From: DASYPP01 sp036006525
Lineage (GTDB): Bacteria; Gemmatimonadota; Gemmatimonadetes; Gemmatimonadales; GWC2-71-9
Length of the DNA: 64,000 nt
Assembly (NCBI GenBank): GCA_036006525.1
Contig: DASYPP010000069.1
Span: forward strand, 15,451 to 79,450
Reading direction: 5' to 3'
The notes beneath the pieces are model-generated. The model ran no database searches. It was not told where the DNA came from and was given only the letters and a program-made list of their open reading frames with translations. Both the position numbers and the translations under genes were made by a program. This document shows positions 1 to 8,745 of the stretch, in pieces; position 1 is the first letter of the stretch; the number at the start of each line of letters is the position of its first letter.

Positions 1-1063
1 CCAATGCGGACAGCAGCATCACCGGGCTGGCCAGCAACAAGCCGGTCAGGGCACCGGCCAGGTCCACCAGCCGCTTCAGCACCAACTGCTGGCCCTTGAG
101 GCTCGGTGTGCTCAACTCCATCAGCGGCTGGCCCTGGCGCCACACCACGGAGGGCTGCACCCCGGCGATGGAGATGGACCGGGGGAGCGAGAGCAGCTGG
201 CATCCCGATGAGAGCGCCGCTTCCGCCACGTCGTGCAGGTGGTGGTCGGGGAGGTAGCCGCAGGCCACGACAGTTTCCGCCCCGGTCTCGTGCAGCAATC
301 GGCGAAAATCCAGCACATGACCGAGCGCTTCGGGGTCCGGAGGCATCGCCACGTCCACGAAGCCCAGGTTGCGGTAGTCTCCAGAGTCTACCAGGCCGGG
401 ATTCCGAGCGGCGACCCGGCAGTCATTGACCGGCCCCACGAAGATGGTCCTGGCCGCGTGCCGCTCCGGTGAGGAGATCCGCTCGACCAGCTTGTCGATG
501 AGCAGCCGCTCGGCGACAATCACGCCCCACACGACCAGTACGGTCACGCAGTACTGCAGCAGCACGATGCCCAGGCCCTGGGTCCAGAGCGGCATCCAGA
601 GCGGCAGCGCCACGGCCAGCGCGCAGCCGGCGAACACCCGCCGCGGATCGCGCCGGTCATCGCCATGGCTGTAGTTCCCGGTTACCCAGAGGCCGAGCAC
701 CAGCGCCGACGCGAACTGCCACCCGCCGAGGTAACCGTTGGGCAGCTTGTCCTGCAACGCCCCGGCGACTGAATTGCCAATGACCGCGTTGTTCCGGATG
801 GCGCGAAAGACCGTTCGCATCAGCTCGAAGGCGACCAGGTCGGCCAGCACCAGGACCCCGACCCGTCGAACACCGCGCCTCAGGTGGTTGCGGAAGTTTC
901 TGGCCGCGCGCTGCTGGAGACCGAGGCGGACGCCAAGCGGCGTCTCGTTATCAGGGGTGGGAGAAACAGGCGCCGAAGGGGGTGCTTCGGCGGAGTGCAC
1001 CGGAGTGGGGTTTACCGGAGTGCGTTCGGGGGACGCCGTAGAGGTAATGGACTGTCCTGGCAT
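1..1063 (-). CDS. Polyprenyl-phosphate sugar phosphotransferase (WcaJ/EpsL type), N-terminal part, cut by window edge
   Basis: The minus-strand frame is open from an ATG at 1063 to the window edge, about 354 residues with the C-terminus missing. It begins with a Pro/Thr/Ser-rich tail of about 35 residues, then hydrophobic segments (LVLADLVAFELM, FASALVLGLWV, VALPLWMPLW, VTVLVVWGVIVAE), a soluble nucleotide-binding-like region, and near the edge KRLVDLAGALTGLLLASPVM, the typical start of the bacterial sugar-transferase domain with its K-R-x-x-D lead-in. Family members start oligosaccharide repeat units by moving a sugar phosphate onto undecaprenyl phosphate at the inner membrane. It follows the glycosyltransferase at 1142-2242 after 78 bp, so they probably form one polysaccharide operon. 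The catalytic domain is off-window, so the sugar cannot be inferred. Confidence 0.85.
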   Translation of the reverse strand, partial: MPGQSITSTASPERTPVNPTPVHSAEAPPSAPVSPTPDNETPLGVRLGLQQRAARNFRNHLRRGVRRVGVLVLADLVAFELMRTVFRAIRNNAVIGNSVAGALQDKLPNGYLGGWQFASALVLGLWVTGNYSHGDDRRDPRRVFAGCALAVALPLWMPLWTQGLGIVLLQYCVTVLVVWGVIVAERLLIDKLVERISSPERHAARTIFVGPVNDCRVAARNPGLVDSGDYRNLGFVDVAMPPDPEALGHVLDFRRLLHETGAETVVACGYLPDHHLHDVAEAALSSGCQLLSLPRSISIAGVQPSVVWRQGQPLMELSTPSLKGQQLVLKRLVDLAGALTGLLLASPVMLLSAL

Positions 1064-1141
1064 GAGATAGAACGCCTGGGGTTTCCCAGGCTCCAGCTAA
1101 ACCTAGTAGAATGGAAGCCTTCCGGCACTCCCCCGGAGCGC

Positions 1142-2242
1142 CTATCCAGTCACTCCACCTTCTGATCTTACCGCGGCTCTCCCCGCGGCCACCCGCTGGT
1201 AGAGAGCGAGGTGTTCCTGCACCATCCGGCGGCGGCTGAAAAAACGCTCGGCCCGGAGCCGGCCCGCCTCTCCCATCCGCGCCCTCAGGTCAGGATCATG
1301 GGCCAGGGTATCCAGCGCCGCGGCCAGCGCGTCCACGTCCCGGAGCGGTACCTCGAGACCGGTCTCGCCGGCGAGGTTCACTTCACGGACTCCGCTGGGG
1401 AGCGCGGTGGTCACCACCGGCCGGCTCGCCGCCATCGCCTCGATGACGACCAATCCGAACATTTCCTCCACCGTCACCGAGGGGAGGACCAGGAAATTGG
1501 ATTCGGCCATGCGGCGAGGGAGGTCTTCGTCGGGATACTCGCCGAACCAGCGAATGCGGTCAGTGATGGCGAGCGCGCGGGCCAGGGTCTTGAGCCGTGG
1601 CCCTTCGGGTCCGCTGCCTACGACGTCGAGCCGAAGGTCGGGCACCCGTTCCAGGGCGCGGAGCAGAATGTCCAGCCCCTTGTAGCGGACCAGCCGGCCG
1701 ATGAATAATGCCTTGGGCGGCGCTCCGACCGGCGGCTCCGGCACGGTGATCCAGCGCTCGATGTCAACGCCGAACGGGATCACCGAGACCTTGCTCTCGA
1801 ATCCCACCAGCTCGGAGCAGAGCGCGACGTGGGCCCGGCTGGGGACCACGATGGCCCCTGCCCCGCGCAACGCGGCACGCGAGAGCCAGCCGGCCATCTT
1901 CCCCTTGGCGTCGGCGTGCTGAGTGATGACCAGCGGAGTCCGGCGGAATCGCGCCAGTGCGGTGAAGTCGGCCAGCGGGTGGGGATGATGCAGGTGGACG
2001 ACGTCGGCCCCGCGCCATGCGGCCTTCAGGTACCCCGGCGCGATCTCCTGGGCCCCGACCGTTCCGAGCGACCAGACCCGGGTGACCTTCGACCGCTGGC
2101 CCCGTCCATCGCCCCGGCGGCCGTAGGCCACGACCTGGACCTCGTGACCCAGTGCCGAGGCACCCTCGGCGAGGTCCTGCACCACCCGCTCCATGCCGCC
2201 GGAGTGGGGCCAGTAATGCTTGGCCAGGTGCAGAATTCGCAT
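1142..2242 (-). CDS. Glycosyltransferase family 4 (GT-B)
   Basis: A 366-residue protein with a full GT4 layout. The N-terminal Rossmann half starts MRILHLAKHYWPHSGGMERV, with a GGME acceptor loop; the C-terminal half has FIGRLVRYKGLDILLRAL and GSGPEGPRL. The nucleotide-sugar motif is the E-x7-E pair in VEEMFGLVVIEAMA. It should transfer a sugar from an activated donor to a lipid-linked acceptor at the cytoplasmic face. The ATG at 2242 is chosen because the conserved strand begins at once. It lies upstream of the initiating sugar-phosphate transferase and diverges from the epimerase gene at 2492. Donor and acceptor are unknown. Confidence 0.88.
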   Translation of the reverse strand: MRILHLAKHYWPHSGGMERVVQDLAEGASALGHEVQVVAYGRRGDGRGQRSKVTRVWSLGTVGAQEIAPGYLKAAWRGADVVHLHHPHPLADFTALARFRRTPLVITQHADAKGKMAGWLSRAALRGAGAIVVPSRAHVALCSELVGFESKVSVIPFGVDIERWITVPEPPVGAPPKALFIGRLVRYKGLDILLRALERVPDLRLDVVGSGPEGPRLKTLARALAITDRIRWFGEYPDEDLPRRMAESNFLVLPSVTVEEMFGLVVIEAMAASRPVVTTALPSGVREVNLAGETGLEVPLRDVDALAAALDTLAHDPDLRARMGEAGRLRAERFFSRRRMVQEHLALYQRVAAGRAAVRSEGGVTG

Positions 2243-2275
2243 TGGACGTCCATTGATTTGTGGGTCCCTTACGCT

Positions 2276-2339
2276 GGACTGAGGACTAAGGACTAAGGAC
2301 TTACTGACACACAGTCCTTAGCCCTTAGTCCTTAGTCCC
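2276..2339. repeat. Inverted repeat with AAGGACT heptamer arms
   Basis: Left arm 2276-2301 is a run of GGACT(G/A)A words; right arm 2313-2339 is its reverse complement (AGTCCTT words). About 24 of 26 positions pair, with a loop of about 11 nt. It lies between two divergently transcribed genes, so it cannot be a shared terminator. It is one member of the word-repeat hairpin family seen across the window. Confidence 0.85.
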
Positions 2340-2416
2340 TATTGCATTTCCTGTCTGGCAATTGGGCCGCCAACCCAAAGATAACAGATAACTGCAGGGT
2401 CGGTTTCATGCCGAGT

Positions 2417-2446
2417 TTGAATCGGAGACCTACCCCGCCATTTTAT
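2417..2446 (+). promoter_or_regulatory. Candidate sigma70-type promoter of the epimerase operon
   Basis: TTGAAT at 2417-2422 and TTTTAT at 2441-2446 are separated by 18 bp, about 45 bp upstream of the ATG at 2492. The region is more AT-rich than its surroundings. An AAGG ribosome site lies 4 nt before the ATG. The match to consensus is only moderate. Confidence 0.4.
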
Positions 2447-2491
2447 AGCACCAGAAATGGCCCGGCCGCGCCCCTTCTTCATTAAGGCCCG

Positions 2492-3571
2492 ATGATAGCC
2501 CTGTGTTACGGAACTCGTCCCCAGATCATCAAGGCGAGCATTCTGCGACGCGCATTGGAGAAGGCGGGCCCCCTGTTCACGGTAGACACCGGTCAGCACT
2601 ATGACTTTGTGATGAACGGATTACTCTATCAGCAACTCGGCGTGTCTCCCCCCGATCATTTCCTCGAGGTTGGATCCGGAACCCACGCGCGGCAGACCGC
2701 GGCGATCCTGATCGGCATCGAAACTCTCGTCATCGAACGGCGGCCCGACGCCCTGGTGGTCATCGGGGACACCAACTCGACCCTGGGCTCCGGGCTGGCC
2801 GCGGCCAAGGCCGGAGTACCGGTCGTTCACGTCGAGGCTGGCCTCCGGGCCCAGGACGCCGGCATGGCCGAGGAGATCAATCGCCGGTTGGTTGATACCA
2901 TCGCGGATCTCCTCTGTACTCCGTCGCGCGCTGTCACGGAGCGGGTTCGGGCCGCGCGCCCCGATGCCACGGTGGTGGACACCGGGGATGTCGCGCTGGA
3001 CGTGCTCAAGGCCTGCCGGGACCGGTTGCCCGATGTGAGCTCCCTGATCCCGGAAAACCACGGCAAGGGCTACGTCTTCGCTACCCTGCACCGGGCGGAG
3101 TTGACGGCCGACCCGGCGGTGCTCAAGGATGTCGTCACTGCCCTGGGGAACCAGGACTACCCGGTGCTGCTCGCGCTGCACCCGAGGACCCGTGCCGTCC
3201 TCGATGACCTGGGCGAGACCCGGACCCGGATCGGGCAACTATGGATCCGGGAGCCGGTCGGCTACCTCGAGAGCCTGGCGCTGATCGGCCGGGCGGCCGC
3301 GGTCGTGACCGATTCCGGCGGCGTCCAGCGCGAAGCTTACTGGTCCGGGGTGCCCTGTGTGACCATCCGGACCGAGACCGAGTGGCTCGAGACGATCGAG
3401 GCCGGCGCCAACGTGCTGGTGCCGCCGCGGGACGCGGTCGCCGGCCTGGCAGCCGCGCTCAACGGTCAATTGAAACGCTGGGCCCACGCGAGTTGGGACC
3501 GCGGCGCCTATGGACAAGGCAACGCCGGTGACAAGGTCACCCAGGCGATCACCAGTTGGCTGGCTGATTAA
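2492..3571 (+). CDS. wecB: UDP-N-acetylglucosamine 2-epimerase (non-hydrolysing, WecB type)
   Basis: A 359-residue GT-B-fold epimerase that should interconvert UDP-GlcNAc and UDP-ManNAc in the cytosol, supplying ManNAc-type precursors for surface glycans. Visible family motifs are GTRPQIIK near the start, GDTNSTL at 92-98, HVEAGLR at 113-119, the EEINR block at about 128-131, ATLHRAE in the second half, and TDSGGVQREA near the nucleotide-binding site. Length is close to the usual 360-380. It starts the plus-strand set epimerase - GT4 - SLBB exporter; the GT4 start follows 18 bp after its stop. Confidence 0.92.
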   Translation: MIALCYGTRPQIIKASILRRALEKAGPLFTVDTGQHYDFVMNGLLYQQLGVSPPDHFLEVGSGTHARQTAAILIGIETLVIERRPDALVVIGDTNSTLGSGLAAAKAGVPVVHVEAGLRAQDAGMAEEINRRLVDTIADLLCTPSRAVTERVRAARPDATVVDTGDVALDVLKACRDRLPDVSSLIPENHGKGYVFATLHRAELTADPAVLKDVVTALGNQDYPVLLALHPRTRAVLDDLGETRTRIGQLWIREPVGYLESLALIGRAAAVVTDSGGVQREAYWSGVPCVTIRTETEWLETIEAGANVLVPPRDAVAGLAAALNGQLKRWAHASWDRGAYGQGNAGDKVTQAITSWLAD

Positions 3572-3589
3572 CCAGATTTCCCCGGAGAT

Positions 3590-4696
3590 ATGCGCGCCGT
3601 CATCCTGTCTCGTACCTACATCAACCCGGCATACCGCGGCAAGCTCAGGGAGCTGGCCGGCATGGGCTGCGCCCTGGCCGTCGCCGTCCCCGAGCACTGG
3701 AACCAGCCGATTACCGGTACCTCGCTGACCGCGACCTGGGGTGACGATTCCGGAGTTCGCGTCGTGCCGGTCAAGGTGCGGACCCTCCCGGGCCGCCAGG
3801 GCACCGCGGTGTGGGATCGCTTCACGATTCGGAAACTGCTCCGTGATTTCCGGCCCGACATCCTTCACGTCGAGGAAGAACCCTGGACCCAGGCCGCCAC
3901 CGTGGCGACCGCGCTGGCGGCGCGACTCCGCATTCCTTCCATCCTCTTCAGCGCGGAGTCGGTCAGCCGGGCGTACCCCTTGACTCAACGCTGGCGCCGC
4001 GCCCGCTCCCTGGGTCGCGCCCAGGGACTGATCGCGGCCAACCGGGTGGCCGCGTCCCTGCTCGCCCGGGCGAGTCCCAAGACTCCCACGACCACGATTC
4101 CCCAGCTCGGCGTCGGCATTCCCCGGATGCTGACCCCGGTGCCCCACCAGGGCTTCACCATCGGGTTCGTCGGCCGCCTGGTTCCCGAGAAGGGGCTCGA
4201 CCTGTTGCTCCGCGCCTGCGTGCGCCTCCTCGGCCGCTGGGACCTCCTGGTCGTGGGCAGCGGACCCGCGCAGGAAGAACTCGAGTCCATGGCCGAGCGG
4301 CTCGGCATCGCTTCGCGGGTGACGTGGCTGGGAGCATTGCCGTCGGAAGATCTTTCCATGATCTGGCCCCGGCTCGACTGCCTGGTCGCACCGGCGCGCA
4401 CCACCCGGCAGTGGGTCGAGCCGCACGGTCGCGCGGTCATCGAAGCGATGGGCAATGGTGTGCCGGTGATCGGGAGTGATTCAGGAGCGCTGCCCGAGAT
4501 CATCGGGCCCGCCGGCGTGGTGGTTAAGGAAGACGACGTACCGGCCCTTACCGAGTCAATCACCCAGCTCATGGAATCCGCCCCGCACCGCTCGGCACTG
4601 GCCCAGGAGGGACGCCGCCGGGTGATGAGCGAGTTCGTGGACGCCGCGATCGCTCAGAAGACCCGGGCTTTCTGGCAGAAGGTTCTGGGGGTATAA
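3590..4696 (+). CDS. Glycosyltransferase family 4 (GT-B)
   Basis: A 368-residue GT4 protein. The N-terminal half begins MRAVILSRTYINPAYRGKLR and carries DILHVEEEPW; the C-terminal half has IGFVGRLVPEKGLDLLLRA and VGSGPAQEELE. The E-x7-E region is VEPHGRAVIEAMGNGVPVIG. GGAG sits 2-6 nt before the ATG. It follows the epimerase by 18 bp and precedes the exporter by 62 bp, so it should act in assembly of the same polysaccharide. It is only loosely alike to the GT4 at 1142-2242, so the two probably use different sugars. No signal peptide or membrane span is seen. Confidence 0.88.
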   Translation: MRAVILSRTYINPAYRGKLRELAGMGCALAVAVPEHWNQPITGTSLTATWGDDSGVRVVPVKVRTLPGRQGTAVWDRFTIRKLLRDFRPDILHVEEEPWTQAATVATALAARLRIPSILFSAESVSRAYPLTQRWRRARSLGRAQGLIAANRVAASLLARASPKTPTTTIPQLGVGIPRMLTPVPHQGFTIGFVGRLVPEKGLDLLLRACVRLLGRWDLLVVGSGPAQEELESMAERLGIASRVTWLGALPSEDLSMIWPRLDCLVAPARTTRQWVEPHGRAVIEAMGNGVPVIGSDSGALPEIIGPAGVVVKEDDVPALTESITQLMESAPHRSALAQEGRRRVMSEFVDAAIAQKTRAFWQKVLGV

Positions 4697-4758
4697 TCCC
4701 AATCCCGGCCGCGTGCCATCCCCCGCTCGGTGCACCCCGCGAGGACCTAGCAACGCCT

Positions 4759-7281
4759 ATGCTCGGACCCGTCGTACCCCGAGTTACCCGAATTATCTGG
4801 ATCCTGCTGGTCGCCGGTCTTACCGCGCTGCCGCAGGTGCTGTCCGCCCAGCAGCCCAGCGCGGAACAAGCCAGGCAGATACTGCGAAACCGCCCCGACC
4901 TGGTGACCCAGCTGCGGCAGCGGATCGGGGCCAGCGGCCTCACCCCGGACCAGATCCGCGCCCGGCTCCGCGCTGCGGGATACCCGGAGACCCTTCTCGA
5001 TGATTACCTGAGCGGCGCCGATACTACCCGCGTGGTGACACCGAGCACCAACGTGCTCGAGGCGGTCCGCCTGCTCGGCATCACCAGCAGCGAAGAGCTC
5101 GACTCGCTTACCGCGGAGTCGGGATTTGTCGACACGACCGGCGTGGATACTCTCGATTTCGTGGCAATGGACTCGCTCACCCGGGACTCGGTGCGGAGGG
5201 GGCTCGTGCATCCGGGGCTCAAGCTGTTCGGCCTCGACGCGTTTCGGGGCCGGACCACCCAGTTCGAGCCGGCGCTGGCCGGGCCGGTAGACGCCAACTA
5301 CCAGCTGGGGCCGGGTGATGTGCTGGTGCTGGTACTCAGTGGCGAGGTCGAGCTGGCCCATACCCTCGAGGTGAACCGGGAGGGCTGGATCTTCATCCCC
5401 CAGGTCGGCCAGCTCTATGTGGCCAACCTCACGCTCGGGCAGTTGGAGGATCTGTTGTATTCCCGGCTGGGACGGGTGTATTCCGGAGTGCGGCGCGGCG
5501 CTAACGCGACGACCACGTTCAAAATCACGGTCGCCCGGCTCAGAAAAAACCAGGTCTATGTCGTCGGAGAAGTAACGCGGCCGGGGTCCTACCAGGTTTC
5601 AGGCGCCGGCTCGGCGTTGACCGCGCTCTATGCGGCGGGCGGTCCCAATGACCAGGCCGGATTGCGACGGATCTACATCCGCCGCGGTACGGCGATCGTG
5701 GATTCGCTCGATCTCTATGATTACTTCCTGCGGGGCGATACCCGCAGTGACGTCCGGCTCCAGACCGGCGACGTGGTCTTCGTCCCGGTGCACGGCCCCC
5801 GCGTCGAGGTCACCGGCCAGGTGGTGCGGCCCGCGATCTACGAGATGGCGCCGGGCGAAACCCTGCGCGACCTGATCCAGGCCGCCGGCGGCTTCGAAGC
5901 CGACGCCCAGGGCCGCCGGGTACAGATCCACCGGATTCTCCCGGCCGATCGCCGCTCTCCCGGCTCTGCCGAACGTGTGGTGATCGACCTGGGCGCCGAT
6001 CAGTTCGTCACCGCCACCGGTCCCGCGTTTCCATTGGTGGCGGGAGATTCGGTCGAGGTGTTCGGCGTGTCCAGCCGGGCTCGCGGGTTCGTGACGGTGC
6101 GAGGCAATGTCTGGATGTCCGGGACAGTCGGCTTCAGCCCCGGCATGCGGCTCAGCGACGCGGTGCGGCTGGCCGGCGGCCCCAAGCCGGACGTGTACCT
6201 GGGCCAGATCCTGGTCAGCCGGCTGCGCAGTGACAGCACCAGGATCCAGCTCCGCTCCGCATTCCGCGACTCGACCGGCGCCGTGAGCGAAGACCTGGCG
6301 CTGGAGGACGAGGACGAGATCCTGGTCTTCTCCCGCACCGACTTCCGCCCGGTTCGCTTCGTGTCCATCACCGGCGCGGTGCGCCGACCGGGTCGGCTGC
6401 CGTTTCGCGACGGGATGACGTTGCGCGACGCGGTCCTCATGGCCAACGGGGTGACCGAAGACGCCTGGCTCAAGGAAGCGGAGGTTGCCCGCTTGCCTGA
6501 GGACCGCGAGGGCGGCGTCGTCGCTACCACGATCCGGGTTCCGCTCGACTCGACCTACCTGTTCGAGCGCGATCGCGACTCGGCCTACCTCGGTCCTCCC
6601 GGCCTTCCGGCCCTGGCCGGCGGCGCCCCGACGGTCGAGCTCAAGGCCTATGACAACGTCCTCATCCTGCGCCAACCGGACTGGGAGCTGCAGCGCACCG
6701 TCGTGATCCAGGGCCAGGTGCGCTATCCGGGCCGCTACGCCCTGCTGACCCGCACCGACCGGCTGCTCGACATGATCCATCGCGCCGGTGGCCTCACCAG
6801 CGAGGCGTACCCCACCGGCGTCCAGTTCTACCGTTCGCTGAATCGCGCCGGGCGGATCGGCGTGGACCTCCCGCGAATCATCCGGGATCCGAAGTACCGC
6901 GACAACCTGATCCTGGTGGGCGGCGACTCGGTCTTCATTCCCGAGTACAACCCTGTCGTCCAGGTGGGAGGCGCGGTCAATTCCCCGGTGGCGATCTCCT
7001 ATGCGCCGGGCCGCGACGCGGACTACTACGTCTACTCGGCGGGCGGATTCTCCAGCCGGGCCGACAAGGGCCGCACCTACGTGGTTCAGCCGAATGGCAA
7101 GGTTGAGAGTGTGAAACGCCGGTTCCTGCTTCCCGACTATCACCCCACCCCGCTCGCCGGCGCGTTCATCTTCGTACCCGAACGCGATCCAGCGGACAAG
7201 AAGGACTATGTGGCCATCGTCGGATCCGTCGCCCAGATCCTGGCCAGCCTCGTGGCCATCGTGGTCGTTCTCCGGCGATAA
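4759..7281 (+). CDS. Polysaccharide export outer-membrane protein with multiple SLBB domains (Wza-like)
   Basis: An 840-residue secreted protein with an N-terminal signal peptide ending near VLSAQQ. A helical low-complexity stretch (to about residue 160) is followed by the polysaccharide-export domain (YQLGPGDVLVLVLSGEVE, VNREGWIFIPQVGQ). Then come repeated SLBB modules, recognisable as V-x-G-x-V-x-x-P-G (VVGEVTRPGSY, VTGQVVRPAIYEM, ITGAVRRPGRLPF, IQGQVRYPGRYAL, VGGAVNSPVAISY). A C-terminal hydrophobic helix (YVAIVGSVAQILASLVAIVV) resembles the alpha-helical outer-membrane pore segment of Wza. No lipobox Cys is seen. It is over twice the length of Wza because of extra SLBB modules. It probably forms the outer-membrane channel for the glycan made by the flanking genes; no Wzc or ABC partner is in view. 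Confidence 0.88.
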   Translation: MLGPVVPRVTRIIWILLVAGLTALPQVLSAQQPSAEQARQILRNRPDLVTQLRQRIGASGLTPDQIRARLRAAGYPETLLDDYLSGADTTRVVTPSTNVLEAVRLLGITSSEELDSLTAESGFVDTTGVDTLDFVAMDSLTRDSVRRGLVHPGLKLFGLDAFRGRTTQFEPALAGPVDANYQLGPGDVLVLVLSGEVELAHTLEVNREGWIFIPQVGQLYVANLTLGQLEDLLYSRLGRVYSGVRRGANATTTFKITVARLRKNQVYVVGEVTRPGSYQVSGAGSALTALYAAGGPNDQAGLRRIYIRRGTAIVDSLDLYDYFLRGDTRSDVRLQTGDVVFVPVHGPRVEVTGQVVRPAIYEMAPGETLRDLIQAAGGFEADAQGRRVQIHRILPADRRSPGSAERVVIDLGADQFVTATGPAFPLVAGDSVEVFGVSSRARGFVTVRGNVWMSGTVGFSPGMRLSDAVRLAGGPKPDVYLGQILVSRLRSDSTRIQLRSAFRDSTGAVSEDLALEDEDEILVFSRTDFRPVRFVSITGAVRRPGRLPFRDGMTLRDAVLMANGVTEDAWLKEAEVARLPEDREGGVVATTIRVPLDSTYLFERDRDSAYLGPPGLPALAGGAPTVELKAYDNVLILRQPDWELQRTVVIQGQVRYPGRYALLTRTDRLLDMIHRAGGLTSEAYPTGVQFYRSLNRAGRIGVDLPRIIRDPKYRDNLILVGGDSVFIPEYNPVVQVGGAVNSPVAISYAPGRDADYYVYSAGGFSSRADKGRTYVVQPNGKVESVKRRFLLPDYHPTPLAGAFIFVPERDPADKKDYVAIVGSVAQILASLVAIVVVLRR

Positions 7282-7284
7282 CGA

Positions 7285-7419
7285 AGTGCGGAGTACGGGT
7301 GCAGAGTGCAGGGTGCAGAGTGCAGGGGAACCAGCTGCCAAGTGCAATGTGCAGGAAGACTCGGGCAGGGCACCCTGCACCCTGAACCTCGCACGCTTTT
7401 CACCCTGCACCCTGCACCT
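7285..7419. repeat. Imperfect inverted repeat with GTGCAGG heptamer words
   Basis: Starting 4 bp after the stop of the SLBB gene, 7299-7326 is a run of GTGCAG(A/G) heptamers. 7371-7382 and 7401-7418 carry the opposite-strand words CACCCTG and CCCTGCA. The arms can fold back over a loop of about 45 nt. The rest of the 220-bp gap up to 7503 holds no gene; a promoter for the downstream enzyme is not clear. Confidence 0.75.
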
Positions 7420-7502
7420 TCTTGACGGCGCATATCTTGTATGGTGGACCGTGCGCTTTCGCCTGTAGCCTGAACAGACCCCGAAACGATCAGGAAACAC
7501 CA

Positions 7503-8630
7503 ATGGCCACGACGACCCGCCCCGGGACCGGTGTCAGTTACCCCGCGGCAGATATTGCAAAACTCTTCGCCCCGCCCGAATCGGAGCACCCCAGCGACAA
7601 GCTCCGGCGGTTGCTCAAGGAGGCGGCGGCGTCACGCGGGTACCTCCATACCGCCGGGGCATACGACGCCTTTACCGCGGCCATCATGACCCGGGCCGGG
7701 TTCAAGACGTTGTACGGCAGCGGATGGCAGTTGGCCGCCACCAAGAGCATGTTCCCCGACATCGGCGTTTACGCGTCGCACGACATGGTCAAGCTGGTCC
7801 ACGAGCTGTGGATGGGGATCGAGGGCGCGCGCCACACCCACTTCTACGACTCGGGCGGCAAAGACGTGCTCCAGGTCCCGCCGATGTTCGTGGACATGGA
7901 AGCGGGGTTCGGCGGACCGGGCCAGACCTTCTCCCTCGCCATCGAGTTGATCCGCGCCCGGGCGGGCGGTGTCCACCTCGAGAACCAGGATCCAGCCGAT
8001 CGCACCTGCGGCCACATCGTGAAGGTCGGCGCTCAGAAGCGCGCCAAGGTGCTGGTGCCGCGCAAGGCCTGGATCGGCAAGCTCAAGGCAATCAAGGCGG
8101 CGGCCCAGGTTACCGGGGTCGACGTGGTGATCATCGCCCGGACCGATTCGGTGGATGGCGCCATTCCCGGCCAGTCGGCCGGCGGGGTGCAGGGAGCTAT
8201 CGAGGACGGATGGGAGGCGGCCGAGCTGGGCGTGGACGTCGTGTGGCCGGAGTTCAACAATACCGAGATCGATCAGCCCCAGGAATTCGCCGAGGGCATG
8301 CGGAAGTACTATCCGAAGCAGATGCTGGGATTCAACCTTTCGCCGTCCCTGTACTTTGGCCGGGCCAAGAAAGCCGGCACCATGATCAGCAACCAGCAGC
8401 TCGCTGACCTGGGCTTCGTGCTGCAGTTCTCTACCCTGTTTAACTTCAGGACCGCGGGGATGGCGCTGGAGCGGGGACTGAAGAAGTTCGCGTCCGGCGG
8501 GCTCGATGCCCTGGCCGACCTGCAGAACGAGGAAGACGAGGCGAGCGGCGGCGCGCCCAGCACCAAGATGCACCAGAAGTTTGCGGGGATGGACCGCTGG
8601 CTCTTACTCGAGCAGCTCTTAAGCGAGTAA
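7503..8630 (+). CDS. Isocitrate lyase / PEP mutase superfamily enzyme
   Basis: A 375-residue cytosolic TIM-barrel enzyme. Superfamily signatures are YGSGWQLAA (71-79), DMEAGFGG (131-138, metal site), the HLENQ element (158-162), the catalytic-loop DRTCGH with Cys169, IIARTDS, and NLSPSLYFG near the end. True isocitrate lyases carry K-K-C-G-H; here the Cys-Gly-His is kept but two preceding residues differ. The glyoxylate-shunt role is therefore likely, and 2-methylisocitrate lyase is the main alternative. An upstream in-frame start at 7422 would add 27 unconserved residues partly from the repeat region, so the ATG at 7503 is preferred. It stands alone, convergent with hflX, and its stop lies in a repeat arm. 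Confidence 0.8.
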   Translation: MATTTRPGTGVSYPAADIAKLFAPPESEHPSDKLRRLLKEAAASRGYLHTAGAYDAFTAAIMTRAGFKTLYGSGWQLAATKSMFPDIGVYASHDMVKLVHELWMGIEGARHTHFYDSGGKDVLQVPPMFVDMEAGFGGPGQTFSLAIELIRARAGGVHLENQDPADRTCGHIVKVGAQKRAKVLVPRKAWIGKLKAIKAAAQVTGVDVVIIARTDSVDGAIPGQSAGGVQGAIEDGWEAAELGVDVVWPEFNNTEIDQPQEFAEGMRKYYPKQMLGFNLSPSLYFGRAKKAGTMISNQQLADLGFVLQFSTLFNFRTAGMALERGLKKFASGGLDALADLQNEEDEASGGAPSTKMHQKFAGMDRWLLLEQLLSE

Positions 8631-8745
8631 GCAGTAAGAAGTGAGCTGTAAGCGGGATTTGGTCGCGGCCACCGATAAGGTTTTCGGCAACATTGCCAGC
8701 ATCGGTCCTGCTTACTGCTTACTGCTTACCACTTACTGCTAACTG
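8623..8745. repeat. Inverted repeat with AGTAAGC words between convergent genes
   Basis: Left arm 8623-8657 (GAGTAAGCAGTAAG, AGTGAGC, TGTAAGC) pairs with right arm 8707-8745 (TGCTTACTGCTTACTGCTTA, then CCACTTACTGC). The left arm contains the TAA stop of the isocitrate-lyase family gene and the right arm contains the TAG stop of hflX. A bidirectional terminator role is plausible from position, but there is no U-run. Its words recur at 35618-35740. Confidence 0.85.

Noticed and set aside
5599..7503. A 634-codon minus-strand frame
   Set aside because: Antisense to the SLBB exporter, whose signal peptide and SLBB motifs are clear; it also begins in a repeat.
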